Source: Citricoccus sp. CH26A
Lineage (GTDB): Bacteria; Actinomycetota; Actinomycetes; Actinomycetales; Micrococcaceae
Assembly (NCBI RefSeq): GCF_000224415.1
Contig: NZ_AFXQ01000001.1
Coordinates: 1-64,000, forward strand
Direction: 5' to 3'
DNA: 64,000 bases
The notes under the pieces were generated by a model. That model worked only from the letters and a program-made list of their open reading frames with translations, was not told the DNA's origin and searched no databases. A program made the translations under genes and the position numbers. Shown here one piece after another: positions 55,100-64,000 of this stretch; positions within the stretch are counted from its first letter, which is position 1, and the number at the start of each line of letters is the position of its first letter.

Positions 55100-58000
55100 A
55101 TGACGTCACGCCCAGCTGCGGAGAACGCCCCCCGAGACGATGACGCGGCCCTGCCCGACGACAGCGCCGCCGAGGCCATGGCGCGGGACCCGAAGAACCC
55201 GTTCAACCGCTTCTCCGCCATCCCGCCCGAGCAGGGCCTGTACCGTCCGGACACGGAGACCGAGAACTGCGGCCTGGCCGTGATCGCCACCCTGCGCGGT
55301 ACGCCCGGCCACGACATCGTCGAGCACGCCCTGGTGGCCCTGCGCAACCTGGAGCACCGCGGCGGCGTCGGCGGCGACGACGGCACCGGCGACGGCGCCG
55401 GCCTGCTGATGCAGGTGCCGGACGAGTTCCTGCGCGCCGTCGTCGGCTTCGAGCTGCCCGCCGCCGGGGACTACGCCGTCGGCACCGCCTTCCTGCCCCA
55501 GCCCCAGGCCGAGTACGACGAGGCCGTGGCGGGGATCGAGCGACTGGCCGCCGACGAGGGACTGACCGTGCTGGGCTGGCGCCCGGTCCCGGTCGACGAG
55601 ACCGTCATCGGTGCCTCCGCGCGATCGGTGATGCCGCGTTTCGAGCAGCTGTTCATCACCGCCGACGACTCCCTGGACGTGCGCGCCTGGCGGTTGCGCA
55701 AGCGGGCCCAGAACCGGTTCGGCGTGTACTTCCCGTCGCTCTCCCCGCAGACCATCGTCTACAAGGGCATGCTGTCCACGGGGCAGTTGCAGCCGTTCTA
55801 CCCGGACCTGTCCGATCCCCGGTTCAAGACCTCGCTGGGGATCGTGCACTCCCGATTCTCCACCAACACCTTCCCGTCCTGGCCGCTGGCCCAGCCGTTC
55901 CGCACCATCGCCCACAACGGCGAGATCAACACCGTCAAGGGCAACCGCAACTGGATGCGCGCCCGGCAGTCCCTGCTGGACTCTCCCGTGCTCGGCGAGG
56001 ACCCGGAGAAGCTCTACCCCATCTGCACGCCGGGGGCCTCGGACTCCCAGTCCTTCGACGAGGTGGCCGAGCTGCTGATGCTGGGCGGGCGGCCGCTGAG
56101 CCACGCGGTCATGATGATGATCCCGGAGGCCTGGGAGAACCACGGCTCCATGGACCCGGACCGGCGCGCGTTCTACCAGTACCACTCCATGCTCATGGAG
56201 CCGTGGGACGGGCCCGCCGCCGTCGCCTTCACGGACGGTCGCCAGGTCGGTGCCGTGCTGGACCGCAACGGTCTGCGCCCGGCCCGCTACTGGGTCACCG
56301 ACGACGGCCTGGTGGTGCTGGCCTCCGAGGTCGGCGTGCTGCCCCTGGCCCCGGAGCGCGTCGTCCGCAAGGGCCGCGTCGCACCGGGCCGGATGTTCCT
56401 CGTGGACGCCGTGGCCGGCCGGATCATCGAGGACGACGAGGTCAAGGCCGAGGTGGCCGCCGCCAACCCGTGGCGCCGCTGGGTGGCGGAGAACCTGGTG
56501 GACCTGGCGGACCTGCCCGAGCGCGAGCACGTGCGCTACTCGGCCCAGTCCGTGGCCCACCGCCAGCGGACCTTCGGCTACACCACCGAGGAGCTGCGCG
56601 TGCTCATCGGGCCCATGGCCGCCACGGGTGCCGAGCCCCTCGGCGCCATGGGCACGGACACCCCGATCGCGGTGCTCTCGAAGCGTCCGCGGCTGCTGTT
56701 CGACTACTTCACGCAGTCCTTCGCGCAGGTCACCAACCCGCCGCTGGACGCGATCCGCGAGGAACTGGTCACCTCGATGCGCACCTCGATCGGCCCGGAC
56801 GGCAACCTGCTGTCCACGGAGCAGGTGCGCACCCGGCACGTGAACCTCGAGTTCCCCGTGATCGACAACGACCAGCTGGCCAAGATCGCCAACCTGCGCG
56901 AGCAGCCCATTGAGGGCGGAGCCTCGCGGCGCGGCGCCAAGGTCGCCCTGAAGGTGCGCGGCCTGTACCGGGTCGACGCCGGCGCGGCCGGCCTGCGCGC
57001 CCGGCTCACCGAGATCTGCGAGCAGGTCTCCACCGCGGTGAACCGCGGGGTGCAGTTCATCGTGCTCTCCGACCGCGACTCCAACGCCCAGTGGGCGCCG
57101 ATCCCCTCGCTGCTGCTGCTCTCGGCCGTGCACCACCACCTGCTGTCCTCCGCCAACCGGACGCGGGCCTCGCTGCTCGTGGAGGCCGGGGACGTCCGCG
57201 AGGTCCACCACGTGGCGGTGCTGATCGGCTACGGCGCCTCGGCCGTCAACCCGTACCTGGCCATGGAGTCCGCCGAGGCGCTCGTGCGCACCGGCGCCAT
57301 CACCGGCGTCACCGCGGAGCAGGCCGTGGCCAACCTGATCAAGGCCCTGGGCAAGGGCGTGCAGAAGATCATGTCCAAGATGGGCATCTCCACGGTCGCC
57401 TCCTACTGCGGTGCCCAGACCTTCGAGGCCATCGGCCTGTCCCGGTCCCTCGTGGACCGGTACTTCGCCGGCACCCACACCCCCATGGGCGGAGTGGGCC
57501 TGGAGGTCATCGCCGCGGAGAACCAGCAGCGGCACTGGGCGGCGTACCCCCCGGACGGCAACGACATCGACCCGTACCGCGAGCTGGAGACGGGCGGGGA
57601 GTACCAGTGGCGCCGGGACGGACCGCCGCACCTGTTCAACCCGGAGACGGTGTTCCGGCTGCAGCACTCCACCCGGACCCGCCAGTACGACGTCTTCAAG
57701 GACTACACCCGCCGGGTGGACGAGCAGTCCCAGGACCTGATGACCCTGCGCGGACTGCTGCGCCTGAAGACGGGGGTGCGCGAGCCGGTCCCGCTGGAGG
57801 AGGTCGAGCCGGTCTCCTCGATCGTGAAGCGCTTCTCCACCGGGGCGATGAGCTACGGCTCCATCTCCCGGGAGGCGCACGAGACGCTGGCCATCGCCAT
57901 GAACCGGCTGGGCGGCAAGTCCAACACCGGTGAGGGCGGAGAGGACCCCGAGCGACTGCTCGACCCGGAGCGCCGCTCGGCGATCAAGCAGATCGCCTCC

Positions 58001-59766
58001 GGCCGCTTCGGCGTGACCAGCCTGTACCTGGCCACCGCGGACGACCTGCAGATCAAGATGGCCCAGGGCGCCAAGCCCGGCGAGGGCGGCCAGCTGATGG
58101 GCACCAAGGTCTACCCCTGGGTGGCGTCCACGCGGCACTCCACGCCCGGGGTGTCCCTGGTGTCCCCGCCGCCGCACCACGACATCTACTCGATCGAGGA
58201 CCTCGCCGAGCTGATCCACGACCTCAAGCGCGCCAACCCGGCCGCCCGCGTGCACGTCAAGCTCGTCTCCGAGTCCGGGGTGGGCACCGTGGCGGCCGGC
58301 GTGACCAAGGCCAAGGCCGACGTCGTGCTCATCTCCGGCCACGACGGCGGCACCGGCGCCTCGCCGCTGAACTCGCTCAAGCACGCCGGCGCCCCCTGGG
58401 AGCTGGGCCTGGCCGAGGCCCAGCAGACGCTGATGCTCAACGGGCTGCGCGACCGCGTCGTGGTCCAGGTCGACGGGCAGCTGAAGACGGGCCGCGACGT
58501 GGTGATCGCCGCCCTGCTGGGCGCCGAGGAGTACGGCTTCGCCACCGCGCCGCTCGTGGTCTCCGGCTGCATCATGATGCGGGTGTGCCACCTGGACACC
58601 TGCCCCGTGGGCGTGGCCACCCAGAACCCCGAGCTGCGCTCCCGCTTCACCGGGACCCCGGAGTTCGTGGTCACGTTCTTCGAGTACATCGCGGAGGAGG
58701 TGCGCGAGTACCTCGCCGAGCTGGGCTTCCGGTCCCTCGACGAGGCGATCGGCCACATCGAGGTCCTCGACCGGGACGAGTCCCTGGACCACTGGAAGAC
58801 CGGGGGGCTGGACCTGTCCGGCATCCTGTCCGGCTACGATCCGGCCGACCCCGAGAAGGCGCGGCAGCTGCTCAGCCACACGGGGCAGAACCACGAGCTG
58901 GACCGGCACTTCGACAACGACCTCATCACCGCCGCCGAGCCGGCGATCGCCACCGGGCAGCCGCTGACGGTGTCCAAGGTGATCGTCAACACCGACCGGG
59001 CCGCCGGGACCATGCTGGGCTACCACGTGACCCGGGCACGGCTGCTGGACGAGCTGGCGGACGACACCATCACCGTGCGGCTCACGGGCGAGGCCGGACA
59101 GTCCCTCGGGGCGTTCGTGCCCGCGGGCATCACCCTGCGGCTCGAGGGCGACGCCAACGACTACGTGGGCAAGGGCCTGTCCGGCGGACGGATCGTCGTG
59201 CGCCCGGACGAGCGGGCCGGGTTCGCGGCCGAGGACAACGTCGTGGCGGGCAACGTCATCGGCTACGGGGCCACGTCCGGCGAGCTGTACCTGCGCGGTC
59301 GCGTGGGCGAGCGGTTCCTGGTGCGCAACTCGGGGGCCAGCGCCGTCGTGGAGGGCATCGGGGACCACGGCTGCGAGTACATGACCGGTGGCCGGGCCCT
59401 GATCCTGGGCCGCACCGGGCGCAACTTCGGGGCCGGCATGTCCGGCGGCGTGGCCTGGGTCCTGGACCTGGACCGCACCGTGATGAACCCGCTGGCGATG
59501 GCGAACGGGGACCTGCTGCTGCTGGACCCCGGCCCGAGGACCGGGAGGCGATCGCCGAACTGCTGGCACGGCACCATGCCGAGACCGGGTCGCCGGTGGC
59601 GGCCCACCTGCTGGCCACGCTGGACGAGGCCCTGCACCGGTTCACCACCGTGCTGCCGGCCACCTACGACGCCGTGCTCAAGGCCCGCGCGGCCGTCATC
59701 GATGAAGGACTGGACCCGGACGGCGTCGACGCCTGGGGTCGGATTCTGGAGGCAACCAATGGCTGA
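55100..59766 (+). CDS. gltB: glutamate synthase large subunit, with apparent C-terminal frameshift
   Basis: GltB makes glutamate from glutamine and 2-oxoglutarate. A propeptide precedes catalytic C57 (ENCGLAV), followed by the class II glutaminase domain, central domain, FMN domain ([13 protein letters not shown]), the 3Fe-4S cysteines C1157, C1163 and C1168 (CHLDTCPVG), and the C-terminal GXGXG domain. At a four-C run (59527-59530) the reading frame changes: as written it continues through Cys/Trp/Arg-rich codons into gltD, giving 2066 codons. Adding one C restores [18 protein letters not shown] and a stop at 59764-59766, overlapping the gltD ATG, for about 1555 residues. AAGGACC precedes the ATG. 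The shifted part is only the last ~80 residues. Confidence 0.9.
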
Positions 59767-61300
59767 TCCCCGTGGATTCCTGACCAACCGCGAACGCAGG
59801 GACCGTCCGTCCCGTCCGGTGCCCGTGCGCATCATGGACTTCAAGGACGTCTACGCCCGGCAGGACCCGGCCGTGGTGCGCCAGCAGGCCGGCCGCTGCA
59901 TGGACTGCGGCGTGCCGTTCTGCCACCAGGGCTGCCCGCTGGGCAACCTCATCCCCGAGTGGAACGACCTGGTCCGCCAGGGCCGGATGGAGGAGGCGGC
60001 GGCACGGTTGCACGCCACCAACAACTTCCCCGAGGTCACCGGGCGCATCTGCCCGGCGCCCTGCGAGTCCTCCTGCGTGCTGGGCATCAACCAGCCCGCG
60101 GTGACGATCAAGCAGACCGAGGTGTCGATCGCGGACGCCGCCTTCGACAACGACTGGCTCGATCCGGTCATCCCGCAGCGGCACAACGGTCACACGGTGG
60201 CCGTCGTCGGCTCCGGACCGGCGGGGCTGGCCGCGGCGCAGCAGCTGACGCGGGCCGGGTTCACGGTGGCCGTCTTCGAGCGGGACGAGAAGGTCGGCGG
60301 ACTGCTGCGCTACGGCATCCCGGACTTCAAGATGGAGAAGGACATCCTGGACCGGCGCATCGAGCAGATGGTCGCCGAGGGCACCCGGTTCCGCACCTCC
60401 GTGTCGATCGGAGAGGACATCACGTGGTCCGAGCTGCGTGAGCGCTACGACGCCGTCATCATCGCCACCGGTGCCCCCGTGCCGCGCGACCTGCCCGTCC
60501 CCGGCCGGCACCTGGCCGGGATCCACCCCGCCATGGACTACCTCGTGCAGTCCAACCGGGTGGTGGACGGACAGCAGGTCCCGGACCAGATCCGGGCCGA
60601 CGGCAAGCACGTGATCGTGCTCGGCGGCGGGGACACCGGTGCGGACTGCATCGGCACCGCGCACCGCCATGGCGCGGCCTCCGTCACCACGCTGGCGATC
60701 GGCCGGGAACTGCCCACCGAGCGGCCGGAGGACCAGCCCTGGCCCACCATGCCGAAGGTCTTCGAGGTGACCAGCGCCGACGCCGAGGGCGGCACCCGCG
60801 AGTACCTGGCCTCGACCGTGGAGTTCCTCGACGACGGCAACGGCCACGTCCGCGCCCTGCGGGTGGCGGAGACCGAGTACCTGCCGGACGGGCGGCGGGT
60901 GCCCCGGCCGGGCACCGAACGGGAGATCCCGGCCGACCTCGTGCTGCTGGCCCTCGGGTTCACGGGGGTGGAGGACACCGGGCTGACCCAGGGACCGGAG
61001 GGTGCCGGCGTCGTGCTCGAGGGCGGGCTGGTCCGCCGGGACCGGCGGTACGAGACGGACACCCCGGGGGTGTTCGTGGCCGGCGACGCCGGGCGCGGGG
61101 CCTCGCTGGTGGTGTGGGCGATCGCCGAGGGCCGGGCCTGTGCCCGGGCCGTGGACGAGTCGCTGGAGAGCTGGACCCGCCTGCCCTCGCCGGTGGAGCC
61201 CACGGACCGGCCGATCTCGGTGCGGGCCGACGACGGTGCCCTGCGGCCGCGGCGGCGTGAATACGCCTCCGAGGCGGCCGAGGCCCGGGTGCGCGGATGA
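59759..61300 (+). CDS. gltD: glutamate synthase small subunit
   Basis: The 513-residue subunit feeds electrons from NADPH to GltB. The Fe-S cysteines are in [17 protein letters not shown] (from C47) and CPAPCESSC, the FAD loop is [15 protein letters not shown], and the NADPH loop is [14 protein letters not shown] chose the ATG at 59759 because GGAGG lies 6 bp upstream and [10 protein letters not shown] is the usual GltD start. As the sequence stands, the gltB reading frame runs into it without a stop, but the ribosome-binding site and family length argue for a separate protein. Confidence 0.93.
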   Translation: MADPRGFLTNRERRDRPSRPVPVRIMDFKDVYARQDPAVVRQQAGRCMDCGVPFCHQGCPLGNLIPEWNDLVRQGRMEEAAARLHATNNFPEVTGRICPAPCESSCVLGINQPAVTIKQTEVSIADAAFDNDWLDPVIPQRHNGHTVAVVGSGPAGLAAAQQLTRAGFTVAVFERDEKVGGLLRYGIPDFKMEKDILDRRIEQMVAEGTRFRTSVSIGEDITWSELRERYDAVIIATGAPVPRDLPVPGRHLAGIHPAMDYLVQSNRVVDGQQVPDQIRADGKHVIVLGGGDTGADCIGTAHRHGAASVTTLAIGRELPTERPEDQPWPTMPKVFEVTSADAEGGTREYLASTVEFLDDGNGHVRALRVAETEYLPDGRRVPRPGTEREIPADLVLLALGFTGVEDTGLTQGPEGAGVVLEGGLVRRDRRYETDTPGVFVAGDAGRGASLVVWAIAEGRACARAVDESLESWTRLPSPVEPTDRPISVRADDGALRPRRREYASEAAEARVRG

Positions 61301-61358
61301 TCCGGTCGTTCACCCGCACGTCGTCCCCCGTCAGTCCCGGAAGGGACCTTCCGCTCGT

Positions 61359-61364
61359 TAGGGT
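61359..61364 (+). promoter_or_regulatory. leaderless -10 element for pyk
   Basis: TAGGGT lies 6 bp before the pyk ATG with no ribosome-binding site between. A small GGAAGG-GA-CCTTCC stem at 61339-61352 just upstream could end gltD transcripts weakly. Confidence 0.5.
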
Positions 61365-61370
61365 GGAACC

Positions 61371-62864
<1,494 letters not shown>

Positions 62865-62865
62865 G

Positions 62866-63405
62866 ATGATCACGGACACGGACCGCGTCCACCTGCGGCG
62901 ATGCGTGGAACTGGCCGAGGAGGCCCTGGACAGCGGGAACGAGCCCTTCGGGTCCGTGCTGGTCTCCGCGGACGGCGCCGTGCTCCTCGAGGACCACAAC
63001 CGGGTGGGCGGCGGTGACGCCACGCGTCACCCGGAGTTCGCGATCGCCCGGTGGGCCGCCGGGCACCTGAGCCCGGACCAGCGGGCCGCGTCCGTGGTCT
63101 ACACCTCCGGTGAGCACTGCGCCATGTGTTCCGCCGCGCATGCCTGGGCGGGACTGGGACGGATCGTCTACGCCAGCTCCACCGCCCAGCTGGGCCGGTG
63201 GCTCCGCGGGCTGGGGGTCCCGCCCGGACCGGTCGTGGCGCTGTCCATCCGGCAGGTCGCCCCCGGGGTGCCGGTCGACGGCCCGGACGAGGAGCTCGCG
63301 GAGCAGGTCCGGAGGCTGCATCACCGCTATCACCGCCATCACCGCCTCGACGGGGGTGCGGGCGCACCGGGCCCCGCCGGCGGGGTCAGCCCATCTGGTC
63401 GATGA
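62866..63405 (+). CDS. nucleoside/guanine deaminase-like cytidine deaminase-fold protein
   Basis: The 179-residue protein has the zinc deaminase pattern: H55-P56-E57 (HPEFAI) and C85-x2-C88 (SGEHCAMCSAAH). The PFG segment near residue 27 and the HPE variant are like guanine deaminase/nucleoside deaminases; tRNA adenosine deaminase is less likely. The last ~35 residues hold a histidine-rich run (LHHRYHRHHRLD) followed by a glycine/proline tail, which may bind metal or be an extension. It follows pyk by 1 bp. Its end overlaps convergent pdtaR by 20 bp. Confidence 0.8.
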   Translation: MITDTDRVHLRRCVELAEEALDSGNEPFGSVLVSADGAVLLEDHNRVGGGDATRHPEFAIARWAAGHLSPDQRAASVVYTSGEHCAMCSAAHAWAGLGRIVYASSTAQLGRWLRGLGVPPGPVVALSIRQVAPGVPVDGPDEELAEQVRRLHHRYHRHHRLDGGAGAPGPAGGVSPSGR

Positions 63406-63988
63406 CCGTCTGGGCCACCTCCCGCATCGTCAGGCGGCGGTCCATGGAGGTCTTCTGGATCCACCGGAAGGCCTCGGGCTCGGACAGGTCCAGGGTGGTC
63501 GTCAGCACGGACTTCGCCCGGTCCACGAGCTTGCGCGTGGCGAACTGCTCGGTGAGGTCGGAGACCTCGGCCTCCAGGGCGCGCAGCTCCTCGAACCGGG
63601 CCACGGCCAACTCGATGGCCGGCACCAGGTCGTTCTCGCTGAACGGCTTGACCACGTAGGCCATCGCCCCGGCCTGGCGGGCCCGTTCCACCAGCTCGCG
63701 CTGGCTGAAGGCGGTCAGCAGCACCACGGGCGCCACCCGCTCCCGGGCGATCTGCTCGGCCGCGGTGATGCCGTCCATGATGGGCATCTTCACGTCCATC
63801 AGCACCACGTCCGGCTGCAGCTCCGTGGCCAGCTCGACCGCCCGCTGGCCGTTGTCCGCCTCGCCGACCACGGCATAGCCCTGGGACGAGAGGATCTCCA
63901 CGATGTCCAGGCGGATCAGCGTCTCGTCCTCGGCGACGACGACGCGCAGCGGCTCATCGGCGCTCGGCGCGGTGCTCTCGGTCGGCAT
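63386..63988 (-). CDS. pdtaR: ANTAR-domain response regulator (PdtaR-like)
   Basis: The 200-residue protein has a receiver domain with acidic pair E20-D21, phosphoacceptor D65 (LMDVKMPIMDG) and lysine in YVVKPFSE, and a C-terminal ANTAR RNA-binding helix bundle. PdtaR acts with the histidine kinase PdtaS and binds RNA to prevent termination of target transcripts. CGAGGAG precedes the ATG. It is convergent with the deaminase and overlaps it by 20 bp. No pdtaS gene is within the window. Confidence 0.93.
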   Translation of the reverse strand: MPTESTAPSADEPLRVVVAEDETLIRLDIVEILSSQGYAVVGEADNGQRAVELATELQPDVVLMDVKMPIMDGITAAEQIARERVAPVVLLTAFSQRELVERARQAGAMAYVVKPFSENDLVPAIELAVARFEELRALEAEVSDLTEQFATRKLVDRAKSVLTTTLDLSEPEAFRWIQKTSMDRRLTMREVAQTVIDQMG

Positions 63989-64000
63989 GGTGGCTCCTCG

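Noticed and set aside
55106-59569. Very long reverse-strand open frame opposite gltB (about 1487 codons)
   Set aside because: It is the high-GC antisense shadow of gltB, Arg/Gly/Val/His-rich without domains.
55100-61300. A natural single-chain glutamate synthase of 2066 residues
   Set aside because: The junction segment has off-frame codon usage, the alternative frame encodes a normal GltB end overlapping the gltD ATG, and gltD has its own ribosome-binding site. The fused frame is better explained by one missing C.
61339-61352. GGAAGG-GA-CCTTCC as a rho-independent terminator of gltD
   Set aside because: The stem is only 6 bp, with a 2-base loop and no T-run, and lies within the pyk promoter region.

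Overview
The window is chromosomal DNA of a high-GC Gram-positive actinobacterium, most likely Micrococcaceae (Arthrobacter/Citricoccus/Kocuria type; genus not decided). This rests on GC-rich codon usage, mycothiol-linked enzymes, phosphatidylinositol-phosphate synthase, LexA boxes of the TCGAAC-N4-GTTCGA type, several apparently leaderless -10/start-codon arrangements, and the gene order hisI-trpE-trpC-trpB-trpA-lgt ... pyk ... pdtaR that is also known in mycobacteria. I saw no rRNA, CRISPR array, insertion sequence or prophage.

Layout. 0-6.5 kb: acyl-CoA thioesterase and lipoate ligase; a reverse-strand mycothiol formaldehyde unit (mscR, metallo-hydrolase, P-loop kinase); an SRAP/HMCES DNA-repair protein; a Tat-exported metallophosphatase. 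6.4-18.1 kb: a benzoate island with an XRE regulator divergent from a BenE transporter across a large palindrome, benABCD, a LuxR/LAL regulator, and a convergent MFS transporter (BenK-like). BenC carries an extra C-terminal FCD-like sensor domain. No catechol ring-cleavage genes are present. 18.3-24.2 kb: a mycothiol-isomerase family protein, an SOS-controlled DUF6504-dnaE2 mutasome operon without imuB, and a RibD-like reductase. 24.5-26.7 kb: a DUF222/13E12 HNH protein with compositional oddities. 27-31 kb: thrS, an HIT phosphorylase, phosphatidylinositol-phosphate synthase and a GPP34/GOLPH3-like protein, all overlapping. 31-33 kb: sseA-sufE-ybaK. 33.2-34.9 kb: zapE, a bidirectional terminator and four tRNA genes (Gly, Cys, Val, Gly). 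35-39.7 kb: PD-(D/E)XK nuclease, def, fmt, rsmB, rpe. 39.8-44.3 kb: an FMN riboswitch followed by ribM-ribD-ribE-ribBA-ribH. 44.4-54.9 kb: hisE-hisG-hisF, a GNAT protein, a TIGR03085 protein, hisI, trpE, two small membrane proteins, trpC-trpB-trpA and lgt. 55.1-64 kb: gltB-gltD, pyk, a deaminase, and the ANTAR response regulator pdtaR on the reverse strand.

How the genes work together. Most of the window is core metabolism in tightly coupled operons with 1-8 bp overlaps. The benzoate island is the main accessory catabolic unit: BenE and BenK import benzoate, BenABC dihydroxylates it, BenD forms catechol, and the LAL protein probably activates the operon. A CCCCT(C/G)AT(A/G)TGA motif lies about 90-105 bp upstream of both benA and benK and is a candidate site for it.

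Two genes look frameshifted inside short repeats. In gltB, loss of one C in a C-run places its end in the gltD frame and creates one artificial 2066-codon reading frame. In ribM, an extra CA in a CACACA run shifts its tail. Both may be sequencing errors or real mutations. One GNAT gene appears to start at a CTG codon.
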